From Mucilaginibacter pedocola (lineage in GTDB: Bacteria > Bacteroidota > Bacteroidia > Sphingobacteriales > Sphingobacteriaceae): DNA of 64,000 bases. This document shows, piece by piece, positions 7,962 to 17,074 of this stretch. A program made the position numbers and the translations under genes. Position 1 is the first letter of the stretch, and every line of letters starts with the position of its first letter. The stretch is from positions 62,001-126,000 of the forward strand of contig NZ_MBTF01000023.1 of assembly GCF_002013915.1 (NCBI RefSeq), given 5' to 3'. Below the pieces are notes generated by a model, which was not told where the DNA came from, did not search any database, and saw only the letters and a list, made by a program, of their open reading frames with translations.

Positions 7962-9464
7962 TTGTCAACCGCAAAAAAATTCGCCGGACAAACTTTGGTA
8001 TATGGCTTAAGCACTATTGCCGGCCGTGTGTTAAGTTTTTTCCTCACGCCTGTATACACCCACACCTTCCCAACCAAGGTTTACGGTATTTTTGGCAACC
8101 TGTATAGTTATGCCTCTATGCTGAACGCCCTGCTGGCTTTCGGAATGGAAACTACCTTTTTCCGTTACCTCAATAAACGGCCCGATGATAAGCAAAGCGT
8201 ATATAATAATACCTTTGGCGTGGTGCTAATGGTATCGTTACTGTTTGTGCTGTTTACCTTTCCATTCGCCGGGCTTATCACTACCTGGATACGTATAGAC
8301 CCATCAACACCTGTTTCCGAGTACATACTGTTTATCAAATTTTTTATCGGCACGCTGGTGGTTGACGCGCTTTCGGTAATACCCTTTGCTAAACTACGTG
8401 CCGATGGGCGCCCGGGCAGGTATGGTATGCTCAAGTTTGTTAATGTTATGATGTTCGTGAGCCTCAACCTTATTTTTATTTACGTTTTGCCTGCTATAGT
8501 TAACAATAAATGGGTGGGGGCATCGCTGGTAAGCCCATGGTTTAAACAAGGCTGGATCGGTTATGTGTTCCTTTCCAACTTCATTGCCAACTCAATAACC
8601 GCTATTATGCTGTTACCCGAGTTTGTAAAACTGAGGCCGAGATTAAGCAAGGCACTTATTCTCGAAATGCTGATGTACAGCTGGCCCGTTCTGATAGCCA
8701 ACTTCTCGTACCTGGTAAACGAGAACCTGGATAAAATACTATTGGGCAAGATACTACCCATCAGCACGAGTGCCACGCAGGTAGGTATTTACTCAGCATG
8801 CGCCAAAATCTCCGTCTTCCTGAGCATTTTTGTGAACGCCTTCAGGCTTGGTGCCGAACCCTTCTTTTTTAGCCATGCCAGTAACAGCAACGCCAAACAA
8901 ACCTACGCGCGCATAATGCATTATTTTGTAATTGCGGTGTGTATGATATTTGTGGCGTTGGTAGCCAACATCGAAATACTGAAGTATTTTATAAGAGGCG
9001 GAAATCCTGCACAGACACAATTGTATTGGTCGGGTATTGAGGTGATACCGGTGCTATTGTTTGGTTATGTTAGCCTGGGTATTTATATGAACCTTTCGGT
9101 ATGGTACAAACTTACCGACCAAACTAAGTATGGCCTTTACATATCGGGTATTGGGGCGTTGGTAACCATTATACTCAATGTAATATTCATTCCGTTTTAC
9201 GGCTATATTGCTTCGGCATGGATATCGCTGGCGGCCTATACCACCATGATGGTGCTTAGCTACCTATGGGGACAAAAGCATTACCCCATACCATACATGC
9301 TAAAAAAACACCTGGCCTATATTATAATATCGCTTGTGCTCGTTTACATATCGTTCAGCTTATTCAATCGTAATATATTTATCGGCAACGGGCTATTTAT
9401 TTTATTTGCACTTGGCGCGCTGTATACCGAACGGAAAGAACTAAAAGCTATATTTAGCAAATGA
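7962..9464 (+). CDS. Polysaccharide/lipid-linked oligosaccharide flippase (Wzx/MVF-type)
   Basis: 500 residues with about 12-14 hydrophobic segments and no signal peptide. The N-terminus (KFAGQTLVYGLSTIAGRVLSFFLTP) is typical of the MOP-superfamily polysaccharide exporters, which flip lipid-linked sugars across the inner membrane. The start is TTG, chosen because no ATG lies before this conserved N-terminal helix. Its stop overlaps the start of the TPR gene (ATGA), so the two are co-translated or at least co-transcribed. The glycan it carries is unknown. Confidence 0.87.
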   Translation: MSTAKKFAGQTLVYGLSTIAGRVLSFFLTPVYTHTFPTKVYGIFGNLYSYASMLNALLAFGMETTFFRYLNKRPDDKQSVYNNTFGVVLMVSLLFVLFTFPFAGLITTWIRIDPSTPVSEYILFIKFFIGTLVVDALSVIPFAKLRADGRPGRYGMLKFVNVMMFVSLNLIFIYVLPAIVNNKWVGASLVSPWFKQGWIGYVFLSNFIANSITAIMLLPEFVKLRPRLSKALILEMLMYSWPVLIANFSYLVNENLDKILLGKILPISTSATQVGIYSACAKISVFLSIFVNAFRLGAEPFFFSHASNSNAKQTYARIMHYFVIAVCMIFVALVANIEILKYFIRGGNPAQTQLYWSGIEVIPVLLFGYVSLGIYMNLSVWYKLTDQTKYGLYISGIGALVTIILNVIFIPFYGYIASAWISLAAYTTMMVLSYLWGQKHYPIPYMLKKHLAYIIISLVLVYISFSLFNRNIFIGNGLFILFALGALYTERKELKAIFSK

Positions 9465-11206
9465 GAAAAGCAGCGTTGGCTATTTTACTTGCAGGCTCAC
9501 AGATGGCCGCTTTTGCGCAACAAAAAGGCGCAGGCAACGCCGTGCCTCAAAAGCAGCTTAGCTATGCCGATAGCATGAAGGTGAAGGACCTTTTCTTTAA
9601 CGCCCTTCGGCAAAAAACTACCGACAATACCCGCCTCGCGTCAGAAATGTTTGGGCAGGTGCTGGCGATAGACCCCAATAACGATGCCTCGATGTACGAA
9701 CTGGCTAACCTGCAAAAAAGCCAGAATAACTACAAAGCGGCAACCCCGTTGCTGGAGAAGGCAACCACTGTAAACCCCGATAACGAATGGTATTGGTTAT
9801 CGTTAGCTGACATTTATGAGCGCAATAACGATTTGCCCAAACTTGCCCAATCTTTCGACCAGCTGATACGTATTGACCCTGAAAAACCCGATTATTATTT
9901 TGGCAAAGCGGGCGTGTTTGCGGCCGAACGTAAATTTGATGAGGCCATAAAGCTATACGATAAAGTAGAAAGCATAACCGGCCCTACCGACCAACTGCAG
10001 GCCAACCGCCAAAAAATATACCTGATACAAGGCAAGGTTGACCGTGCTTCGGGCGATTTGGAGAAACAAATTGCAGCCAACCCCACCGACCCTAAGTACT
10101 ACCTGATGCTTGCCGAGGTTTATAATTCCAATGGCCTTAACGATAAAGCGCTTGATATATTAAACAAGGGCGTTACCGCTTTAGATAAAGAGAAAATAAG
10201 CGGGCAAGGCATTGGTTTGTTGCACATGGCCCTGGCCGATGTTTATAAAGACCAAAAGAATTTTGACGCGAGCTTTAACGAGCGTAAAATAGCATTTACC
10301 AATCCGGATGTGAATGTGGAGCAAAAGGTGCGCATAGTGCTCGACCTTATCCCCCGGCTTACCGACCCGAAAGTAAAAGCACAAGCACTGGAACTTAGCC
10401 GGTTGATTAGCGAGGTGCACCCCGACAATGATAAAGGCTTTGCCATTTATGGCGATATGCTGGTGCAAAATGAGAAATACCGGGAGGCGAGGCCGATGTA
10501 CAAAAAGTCGGTAGAGTTGAACCCGCAATCGTACCAGGTGCAGGAGCAATTGGTGCGTATAGAGATGGCCGAAAGCGATTTTACTGCCGCGATAAAGGAT
10601 GGCGAGAATGCATTGAGCTATTTCCCTAACCAGGCATGGATGAATTATTTGGTAGGCGTGGCCTGGCTGCAAAGCAAAAACTATAACAAGGCGCTGGGCT
10701 ATTTAAAAAATGCCGCAAGCCTGGAGGCTGCCGATGCAGATATGCTATCGCAGGTATACTCGGGCATCGGCGATGCCTATCATTCCATCAGCGATAATAA
10801 AAACTCTGATGATGCCTATGAGAAAGCGTTGACCTATAATGCCGATAACGCTTTCACGCTGAACAATTATGCGTACTATTTGTCGTTAAGGAACGAGCGC
10901 TTGGATAAGGCAGCGGCCATGTCAAAACACAGTAACGAGTTGCAGCCTAATACCGCCTCTTTTGAAGATACTTACGCCTGGATATTATTCAGGCAGAAGA
11001 ATTATGCCGAGGCAAAAGTTTGGATAGAAAAATCGCTGGCGCATGATAAGGACGACAGCGCGGTAAAAACCGAGCACTACGGCGATATATTATACTTTTT
11101 GGGCGATACTAATGGTGCCCTGCAAAACTGGCAAAAGGCCAAAAAGCAAGGCGCAGCGTCGCCTGTATTAGATAAAAAGATAAATGAGAAGAAATATTCT
11201 GAATAA
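9461..11206 (+). CDS. Secreted tetratricopeptide-repeat protein
   Basis: 581 residues with a signal peptide ending at AFAQ (about 1-20), then TPR-like helical pairs over nearly all of the chain, clearest at 75-180 and 340-560 (for example YKAATPLLEKATTVNPDN and NYAEAKVWIEKSLAHDKDD). Such proteins act as scaffolds in the periplasm or at the outer membrane. It overlaps the flippase before it and the DUF4292 lipoprotein after it. This TPR - DUF4292 - M23 order is, to my knowledge, frequent in Bacteroidota and points to envelope assembly; no precise role is known. Confidence 0.88.
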   Translation: MRKAALAILLAGSQMAAFAQQKGAGNAVPQKQLSYADSMKVKDLFFNALRQKTTDNTRLASEMFGQVLAIDPNNDASMYELANLQKSQNNYKAATPLLEKATTVNPDNEWYWLSLADIYERNNDLPKLAQSFDQLIRIDPEKPDYYFGKAGVFAAERKFDEAIKLYDKVESITGPTDQLQANRQKIYLIQGKVDRASGDLEKQIAANPTDPKYYLMLAEVYNSNGLNDKALDILNKGVTALDKEKISGQGIGLLHMALADVYKDQKNFDASFNERKIAFTNPDVNVEQKVRIVLDLIPRLTDPKVKAQALELSRLISEVHPDNDKGFAIYGDMLVQNEKYREARPMYKKSVELNPQSYQVQEQLVRIEMAESDFTAAIKDGENALSYFPNQAWMNYLVGVAWLQSKNYNKALGYLKNAASLEAADADMLSQVYSGIGDAYHSISDNKNSDDAYEKALTYNADNAFTLNNYAYYLSLRNERLDKAAAMSKHSNELQPNTASFEDTYAWILFRQKNYAEAKVWIEKSLAHDKDDSAVKTEHYGDILYFLGDTNGALQNWQKAKKQGAASPVLDKKINEKKYSE

Positions 11207-11981
11207 AATAGCCCTCCTTGCTTTATTGGTTACAGCGGCAAGCTGTAAGTCGAAAAAGCTGGTAGAGGTACAACGCCCTACAAAGGATAGCACCGCTACA
11301 GTAAAGCCCAACAACGTGGCCGAAAAACTGGCGGTCATACGTTCTAAGCAGATCACCTTTAATACCTTTTCCGGTAAAGCCAAAGCAAAGCTGGCCGTTA
11401 ATGGCGACGAGAACGATTGCACGCTGAACATCCGCATAAACCGCGACCAAAAGATATGGATATCCATTACCGCCATTGCGGGACTGGAAGTTGCTCGTGC
11501 CCTAATTACGCCCGATAGTATACAGGTGGTTAACCGTTTCCAGAATATCTACCTGAAAAAGCCTTTCAGCTATGTGCACCGATATGCAGGCAGCCAGGTA
11601 AATTTCAAAACCATACAATCGTTGCTGCTGGGTAATGCCATTGGCGAATTACTGAACCCTAGCGCTAAGCTTAGCCCCGAAGGCACCAATACCTTAGTGG
11701 CGGGTAACCTGCAGGGTGCTATTGTATACAAACTATTGTTAGGCCCCGATCTGCGCGTTACCCAAACCAATTTGGTGAACCAGGATGCCGGGCAGAGTTT
11801 AGAGGTGACCAACCGGGTATTTACACAGGCCGGCGACCGTATGCTGCCATCGCAGATCGATATAAACTCTACCGCGCCGCGCAATAAAGTAGTGGCCAAC
11901 CTGCGTTATACACAACTGGAGTTTGATAAGGTGCTGGAGTACCCCTTCAGTATTCCAAAAAGTTACCAACCTGCTGATTAA
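11184..11981 (+). CDS. DUF4292 lipoprotein (LolA/LolB-like fold suspected)
   Basis: 265 residues. The lipobox VTAASC places the lipidated Cys at position 21. The body begins with a conserved NTFSGKAKAKLAVNGDENDCTLNIRI-like strand pattern (residues 56 on), which is how I recognise DUF4292, a family confined largely to Bacteroidota and resembling outer-membrane lipoprotein carriers. The gene overlaps the TPR gene by 23 bases, and the EnvC-like gene follows after 17. A role in lipoprotein or lipid handling at the outer membrane is inferred, not shown. Confidence 0.8.
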   Translation: MRRNILNKIALLALLVTAASCKSKKLVEVQRPTKDSTATVKPNNVAEKLAVIRSKQITFNTFSGKAKAKLAVNGDENDCTLNIRINRDQKIWISITAIAGLEVARALITPDSIQVVNRFQNIYLKKPFSYVHRYAGSQVNFKTIQSLLLGNAIGELLNPSAKLSPEGTNTLVAGNLQGAIVYKLLLGPDLRVTQTNLVNQDAGQSLEVTNRVFTQAGDRMLPSQIDINSTAPRNKVVANLRYTQLEFDKVLEYPFSIPKSYQPAD

Positions 11982-11998
11982 AAAACTATTTTTGGTGA

Positions 11999-13321
11999 AT
12001 GAAATTTTTTAAAGCCTTCCTTATTGTTATTGCTGTATGTACAGCTTCGGCAGCGTTCGCACAAAGCAGCGCGGAGTTGAAGCGCCGTAAAGATAAACTT
12101 ACGGAAGAACTGAACCAACTGAACCAGGAGTACGAAGAGACGGCCAAGAATAAAAAGGTATCGTTAAAACAACTTAATAACTTAAAAATTCAGATAAACC
12201 TTCGGCAGGAGAAAATACAGAATATCAATGCCGAGGTGCGCAACCTGGATAACCAGATATCTGAAAGTAACAACACGGTGCGCAACCTGCAAAGCCAGCT
12301 CGACCAGTTGAAGAAGGAATACGCAGGTATGGTACTCTTTGCGTACCGCAACCAAAGTGCCTACAATAAACTGATGTTCATTTTTGCCGCGAAGGATTTT
12401 AACCAGGCCTACCGCCGTTTAAAATATTTGCAGCAATTTGGCACCTATCGCGAAAGGCAGGCAGGCTATATACAAGGAACCCAAAAAGAGTTGCATGTAA
12501 AAATTATTGGGCTTGATAGAGACAAAAAAGAGAAGAACAACCTGTTGAACGAGCAGGAGAAGGAAAGAGAAGAATTGGGCAAGGCTAAAAACAGCCAGGT
12601 AAAGGTAATTAGCGACCTAAGCAAACATCAGGGTGAACTGAAACAGCAGCAACGCGATGTGCAGCAAAGGATATTAAAGACCAACCGCGAGATCACCCGT
12701 GCAATTGCCCGCGAAATTGAAGAGGCTCGCCGCAAGGCAGAAGAGGAGGCCCGTAGAAAAGCGGCCGCAGAAGAAGCCGCACGAGCCGCCGCCGCTGCAA
12801 AAGCCAAAGCAGAGAATGCTAATGCACCAGCACCAACCGTAACCAAGAAACCGGTAGCTATAGCCAAGAAAACCGACAGTGAAGCGCTGAACGCAACACC
12901 CGAGGCTGCCAGGCTTTCTAACGACTTTTTGGGTAACCGTGGCCGCTTGCCATGGCCGGTTGCTAACGGACAGCCTATACATTATTTTGGAGTTTATGTA
13001 GAAGATGGTATTCGGAATGAGAATAATGGCTGGGAGATTAGGGCACCTGCCGGTGCAGCAGTTCGTGCCGTTTTTGACGGAGAAGTGAAAAGGGTGATGG
13101 ACATAAGCGGGACTTATTTGGTTATCGTTCAGCATGGCGAGTATTTTACATCGTACTCAAACCTTCGTTCTGTAAGCGTGTCTGCAGGGCAAAAAGTGAG
13201 TACCAAGCAAACTATAGGTACTGTAGCTACCGATCAGCTAAGCGGCGAATCATCAGTTAACTTTATTTTGAACAAGGGCAAAACCTTTGTGGACCCTAAG
13301 ATATGGTTAGCGCCAAACTAA
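11999..13321 (+). CDS. EnvC-like murein hydrolase activator (degenerate LytM/M23)
   Basis: 440 residues: signal peptide (1-22), long coiled coil (about 23-250, Gln/Lys/Glu-rich), Ala/Glu-rich linker, then a C-terminal LytM domain (about 310-440). The zinc ligands of an active M23 peptidase are missing. The HxxxD site reads NNGWEI and the HxH site reads SVNFIL, although the surrounding fold (RAPAGAAVRAVFDGEV, VDPKIWL) is intact. That is the EnvC/NlpD pattern, in which the domain activates an amidase instead of cutting peptidoglycan. It probably acts in daughter-cell separation. No amidase gene is in the window. Confidence 0.88.
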   Translation: MKFFKAFLIVIAVCTASAAFAQSSAELKRRKDKLTEELNQLNQEYEETAKNKKVSLKQLNNLKIQINLRQEKIQNINAEVRNLDNQISESNNTVRNLQSQLDQLKKEYAGMVLFAYRNQSAYNKLMFIFAAKDFNQAYRRLKYLQQFGTYRERQAGYIQGTQKELHVKIIGLDRDKKEKNNLLNEQEKEREELGKAKNSQVKVISDLSKHQGELKQQQRDVQQRILKTNREITRAIAREIEEARRKAEEEARRKAAAEEAARAAAAAKAKAENANAPAPTVTKKPVAIAKKTDSEALNATPEAARLSNDFLGNRGRLPWPVANGQPIHYFGVYVEDGIRNENNGWEIRAPAGAAVRAVFDGEVKRVMDISGTYLVIVQHGEYFTSYSNLRSVSVSAGQKVSTKQTIGTVATDQLSGESSVNFILNKGKTFVDPKIWLAPN

Positions 13322-13348
13322 AAAGTAAACCATTGCGTTTATATTGTA

Positions 13349-13356
13349 TATATTTG
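13349..13356 (+). promoter_or_regulatory. Putative -7 promoter box of the tatA-like pair
   Basis: TATATTTG fits TANNTTTG and ends 21 bases before the ATG at 13378. The nearest TTG upstream is 13 bases away, closer than the usual 17-23. Confidence 0.4.
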
Positions 13357-13377
13357 TAACCTTAATTGTGAGATAAG

Positions 13378-13884
13378 ATGTTGAGCATGGTTTTTGCATT
13401 CCTGAATATAGGCACCGGCGAGATGATACTGATCATTTTTGCGGCGCTGATGCTGTTTGGCGGCGAGAAGTTGCCCGAGATAGCACGTGGGCTGGGCAAG
13501 GGTATACGCGATTTTAAAGATGCATCTGACGATGTGAAGCGCGAGATAAACAACCAGATAAATAACTACGAGGATAAAAAGAGCGAGTTGAAGAAATCCC
13601 TCGAAGATAAACCGAAGGAAGAACTGCCCGAAGCAACCACTCCGGCTTACACCCCAATAGAAGGTACTATGCCGGCATACGAAAGCCATTACTCGGCTAC
13701 CGATGCCATTGAAGAAGAAACCACCTATACCGAGCTTGGTAACCCCGAGGCACCCGAAACTTACGAAGAAGTGCCCGAAATAAAACACCCGGTTACCGGC
13801 AGCGCAAATACTGCTTCGAGTATCAATTTGAGCAAAGAAGGCGAAGCAGAAACCAAAACGACTATCGACGAAGAATATAAATAA
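13378..13884 (+). CDS. tatA: TatA/TatB-like twin-arginine translocase subunit, long form
   Basis: 168 residues. The N-terminal membrane helix with the E/G hinge (NIGTGEMILIIFAALMLFGGEKLPEIARGLGKG) followed by an amphipathic helix is the TatA/B hallmark. The remainder is an unusually long acidic, Pro-rich tail without recognisable structure. TatA-type subunits form the channel for folded proteins bearing RR signal peptides. A second, short TatA follows after 39 bases. The long tail could make this the TatB-like partner, but Bacteroidota often lack a true TatB. TatC is not in the window. Confidence 0.85.
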   Translation: MLSMVFAFLNIGTGEMILIIFAALMLFGGEKLPEIARGLGKGIRDFKDASDDVKREINNQINNYEDKKSELKKSLEDKPKEELPEATTPAYTPIEGTMPAYESHYSATDAIEEETTYTELGNPEAPETYEEVPEIKHPVTGSANTASSINLSKEGEAETKTTIDEEYK

Positions 13885-13923
13885 GTCAACAAAAAAATTT
13901 AAATTACATTAAACACTAAGAAA

Positions 13924-14094
13924 ATGGGATTAGGCGCACCGGAAATTATTCTGATCATTATCGCAATACTGATATTGTTTGGCGGTAAAAAAATTCCTGA
14001 ACTAATGAAAGGTTTGGGTAAAGGCGTTAAAGAATTTAAAGACGCCCAAAACGGCGAAGGCGGCAGCGCATCGGAAGAAAAACCGAAAGTGTAA
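13924..14094 (+). CDS. tatA: Short TatA-type translocase subunit
   Basis: 56 residues. It begins [13 protein letters not shown], continues [20 protein letters not shown] and has a short acidic/polar tail. The sequence is clearly homologous to the first half of the protein just upstream, so the pair looks like a tandem duplication with divergence of the tail. It is co-directional with its neighbour and followed by two hairpins, the second being a strong terminator. It should sit in the inner membrane as a pore subunit for folded Tat substrates. Confidence 0.9.
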   Translation: MGLGAPEIILIIIAILILFGGKKIPELMKGLGKGVKEFKDAQNGEGGSASEEKPKV

Positions 14095-14140
14095 TTGCCT
14101 GTATGGTAGCAACAGCTTTAATTAGCTGTTTTAACTTATA

Positions 14141-14186
14141 AACTTATCTGCTGAAATAGTTATGCTTCAACAGATAAGTTTTTTAT
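14141..14186 (+). terminator. Intrinsic terminator after the tat pair
   Basis: A perfect 10-bp stem AACTTATCTG/CAGATAAGTT, extended inward by TGAA/TTCA, is followed by a T-run. A weaker hairpin AACAGCT/AGCTGTT precedes it at 14111-14130. It ends about 10 bases before the gatA start. Confidence 0.85.
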
Positions 14187-14196
14187 TTTAGGCCCC

Positions 14197-15621
14197 ATGT
14201 CTAAAAATTTTACCTCTTACACCGAGATAAAAAGAGGGTTACAAAGCGGTTCCGTTACAGCCGAAAGCCTGGTTAAAGAATATCTGAAACAGATAAAGGC
14301 CCACGCCCGCTTAAATGTTTTTAACGAGGTTTTTGAGCAGGACGCGCTTGCTGCCGCCAAAAACGTTGATGCACGCGTTAAAGCCGGTACTGCCGGCCGC
14401 TTAGCCGGTATGGTTATCGGTATTAAAGATAATATCTGTTATAAAGATCATAAGGTAACAGCATCATCGCGCATACTGGAGAATTTCACCTCCATTTATT
14501 CCTCCACCATTGTTGAGCGCTTATTAGCTGAAGATGCCATTATTATAGGCCGTTGCAATTGCGATGAGTTTGCCATGGGTGCCGCTAACGAAAACTCGTT
14601 CTTCGGCCCGGTGAAGAACTTTGCCGATGAAACCCGCGTGTCGGGTGGTTCGTCCGGTGGTTCGGCGGTGGCTGTGCAGGCAGGTATGTGCCACGCGGCA
14701 ATTGGTACCGATACCGGCGGCTCGGTAAGGCAACCCGCATCGTTTTGCGGTGTAGTAGGTTTTAAGCCAACTTACGGCCGTATATCGCGCCATGGTATTA
14801 TATCTTACGCCTCATCGTTCGATCAGGTGGGTACACTTACCAAGTCGGTAGAGGATGCAGCTTTACTGTTAGAGATAATGGGCGGGCCTGATGAGTTCGA
14901 CGGTACCCTGTCGCGTAAAGAACTACCCAAAGCAGAAGCACACAAGCCTGATAACGGCAAAAAGAAAATAGCCTATTTACAGGAAGCCATATCGAGCCCC
15001 GGCGTAGATGCCGAGGTGAAGAATACGTTGATAAACGCTATAGAAAAACTACGTGCCGACGGGCATACGGTTAAACCCATATCATTCGAGTACCTGGATT
15101 ACCTGGTACCATCGTACTACATATTGGCCATGGCCGAAGCATCGAGCAATTTGGCTCGTTACGATGGCGTGCACTACGGCTACCGCAGCCCCAATGCTAC
15201 CGACCTGATATCAACCTACAAACTTTCGCGCTCAGAAGGTTTTGGTAAAGAGGTGAAGCGCCGCATTATGCTGGGCACCTTTGTACTGAGCGCTGGCTAT
15301 TACGATGCCTATTACGCAAAGGCCCAAAAGGTGCGCAAACTCATCCGCGACCAAACTAACGCTATATTGGGCGAGTACGATTTCCTGCTTACACCAACTG
15401 CGCCCGAGCCTGCTTTCCCGATAGGCAAAAAGGAAAAAGACCCGGTGGTAACCTATCTGTACGATATTTTTACAGTGCAGGCATCGCTTGCCGGGCTGCC
15501 GGCCATATCCTTACCGAGGGGCAATAACAGCAAAGGGCTGCCGTTAGGTTTACAGTTATTGGCTAAAGGTTTCGCCGAAGAACAACTCTTGAACTTCTCC
15601 GAATATTTTCTTCAGCTATAA
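14197..15621 (+). CDS. gatA: Asp-tRNA(Asn)/Glu-tRNA(Gln) amidotransferase subunit A
   Basis: 474 residues. The amidase Ser-cisSer-Lys triad is intact: K77 (GIKDN), the cis Ser in SGGSSGGS (about 152) and nucleophile S176 (GTDTGGSVRQP). GatA releases ammonia from glutamine, and GatB uses it to convert mischarged Glu-tRNA(Gln) or Asp-tRNA(Asn). gatB and gatC are not adjacent; separate loci are common in Bacteroidota. It lies between the tat terminator and the transglycosylase gene. Confidence 0.95.
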   Translation: MSKNFTSYTEIKRGLQSGSVTAESLVKEYLKQIKAHARLNVFNEVFEQDALAAAKNVDARVKAGTAGRLAGMVIGIKDNICYKDHKVTASSRILENFTSIYSSTIVERLLAEDAIIIGRCNCDEFAMGAANENSFFGPVKNFADETRVSGGSSGGSAVAVQAGMCHAAIGTDTGGSVRQPASFCGVVGFKPTYGRISRHGIISYASSFDQVGTLTKSVEDAALLLEIMGGPDEFDGTLSRKELPKAEAHKPDNGKKKIAYLQEAISSPGVDAEVKNTLINAIEKLRADGHTVKPISFEYLDYLVPSYYILAMAEASSNLARYDGVHYGYRSPNATDLISTYKLSRSEGFGKEVKRRIMLGTFVLSAGYYDAYYAKAQKVRKLIRDQTNAILGEYDFLLTPTAPEPAFPIGKKEKDPVVTYLYDIFTVQASLAGLPAISLPRGNNSKGLPLGLQLLAKGFAEEQLLNFSEYFLQL

Positions 15622-15681
15622 AAAAATTATACTTTAGTAGATAGTTTTACGGGCTTCCGTTCCCGTGTATAACCTGGATTT

Positions 15682-16965
15682 ATGAGGAAATTCTTTACGT
15701 TTATTACCTGCGTGGCAGCATTGCAGGTGATGAAGGCCGATCGCTTATTCGCGCAATCGCCAACGGCAGATACTGCGGCCCTTCTCCCTGTAAAAGAAGT
15801 GGCCGTATCAAAATACCAGGATGTTATTTACAAACGCCGCCTGGATGCTATCCAAAAAGACGTCCCGCTCGATTATAATAATTTTGTACAGGGCTATATA
15901 GACGCCTACATGGGCCGCCGCGATGAGATAGGCCGCTTTATTGGCCTCTCTAAATATTACTTCCCCATTTACGAAAAGGCGCTTCGCGATGCCGGGGTGC
16001 CCGAAGAAATAAAATACCTTTCGATAGTTGAATCGGCATTGAACCCCAATGCCGTATCGCGCGTGGGTGCTGCCGGGCCATGGCAGTTTATGTCGGAAAC
16101 GGCCAAGATATACGGCTTGAAGATGACCGACTATGTAGACGAGCGCCGCGACCCCATACAATCGAGCGCGGCCGCCGCTGCCTACCTGCGCGATGCCTAC
16201 CAGCAATTTGGCGATTGGCTGCTGGCCATAGCCTCATACAATTGCGGTAAAAGCAACGTAGAAAATGCACTGGCCAAAACCGGCGCTACGGATTACTGGT
16301 CTATCCGCACCCTGCTGCCTGCCGAAACGCGTGGCTATGTGCCTGCTTATATTGCCATCAGCTATATGATGAATTATTACCCCGAACACGGTGTACGCGC
16401 GCAGCCTACCGATATTTCGATGGAGAACGATACGCTGAGCATTAACCGCATGGTCCCCATGAACCGTTTAGCCGCCGCTTTGGGTATGGATTTGAAGGAT
16501 CTAGTGGTGCTTAACCCCGGTTACCGCATGCTTATTGTAAATGGCACGGCTACCGCGCCAAGGCAGTTACTGGCACCGCATACGCGCAAGGAGCGCTTTG
16601 CTATTTTAGCGGAAGCTGTAGATAACCCTACGTTTGTAATACCGCCGTACCATCCGGTTTATGTACCACCGCCGGCACCAATTAAGCCGCCGGTAATTGC
16701 CGTGGCACCTGCTGCTGCCAAAACTATGCAGGCGGTTGCCCCTGCCGTAACAAAAACTGCCCCGGCTGTAACTACTGCCGAAGCAAGCGGCCCAAAGCCT
16801 AACATCCCGGCTACCTATATTACTAAATTAGGCGATACACTGGCAGATATTGCCACCAAATACGGACTGAAAGTAGAAGACCTGATGGCCTGGAACAAAC
16901 AACTGGGCAGCAGCAAAACCATACGCCTTGTGGCAGGCCTTACGGTGAACTTAAGCCGTGGGTAA
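15682..16965 (+). CDS. MltD-like lytic transglycosylase with C-terminal LysM
   Basis: 427 residues: signal peptide (1-24), GH23/SLT domain (about 85-235) and one LysM peptidoglycan-binding domain (about 380-425, YITKLGDTLADIATKYGL). The catalytic Glu is E117 in SIVESALNPNAVSRVGAAGPWQFM, and the second family block IASYNCG is present. It should cleave the MurNAc-GlcNAc bond with 1,6-anhydro product formation. The linker between domains is Pro/Ala-rich. A strong terminator follows. Confidence 0.93.
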   Translation: MRKFFTFITCVAALQVMKADRLFAQSPTADTAALLPVKEVAVSKYQDVIYKRRLDAIQKDVPLDYNNFVQGYIDAYMGRRDEIGRFIGLSKYYFPIYEKALRDAGVPEEIKYLSIVESALNPNAVSRVGAAGPWQFMSETAKIYGLKMTDYVDERRDPIQSSAAAAAYLRDAYQQFGDWLLAIASYNCGKSNVENALAKTGATDYWSIRTLLPAETRGYVPAYIAISYMMNYYPEHGVRAQPTDISMENDTLSINRMVPMNRLAAALGMDLKDLVVLNPGYRMLIVNGTATAPRQLLAPHTRKERFAILAEAVDNPTFVIPPYHPVYVPPPAPIKPPVIAVAPAAAKTMQAVAPAVTKTAPAVTTAEASGPKPNIPATYITKLGDTLADIATKYGLKVEDLMAWNKQLGSSKTIRLVAGLTVNLSRG

Positions 16966-16980
16966 TTGATATTTAATGTG

Positions 16981-17020
16981 GGCCGGGTTTGGAGAATTAC
17001 CTCCAAAACCCGGCCTTTTT
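16981..17020 (+). terminator. Intrinsic terminator after the transglycosylase gene
   Basis: GGCCGGGTTT-GGAG pairs with CTCCAAAACCCGGCC (one bulge) and is followed by TTTTTATT. Confidence 0.88.
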
Positions 17021-17046
17021 ATTACCGGCTTTCAAAAAGGTAATTG

Positions 17047-17054
17047 TAATTTTG
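17047..17054 (+). promoter_or_regulatory. Putative -7 promoter box of maeB
   Basis: TAATTTTG fits TANNTTTG, lies just after the preceding terminator and ends 20 bases before the maeB ATG. No good -33 element is visible. Confidence 0.45.
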
Positions 17055-17074
17055 AGGGCTTGAATTAGAGAAGA

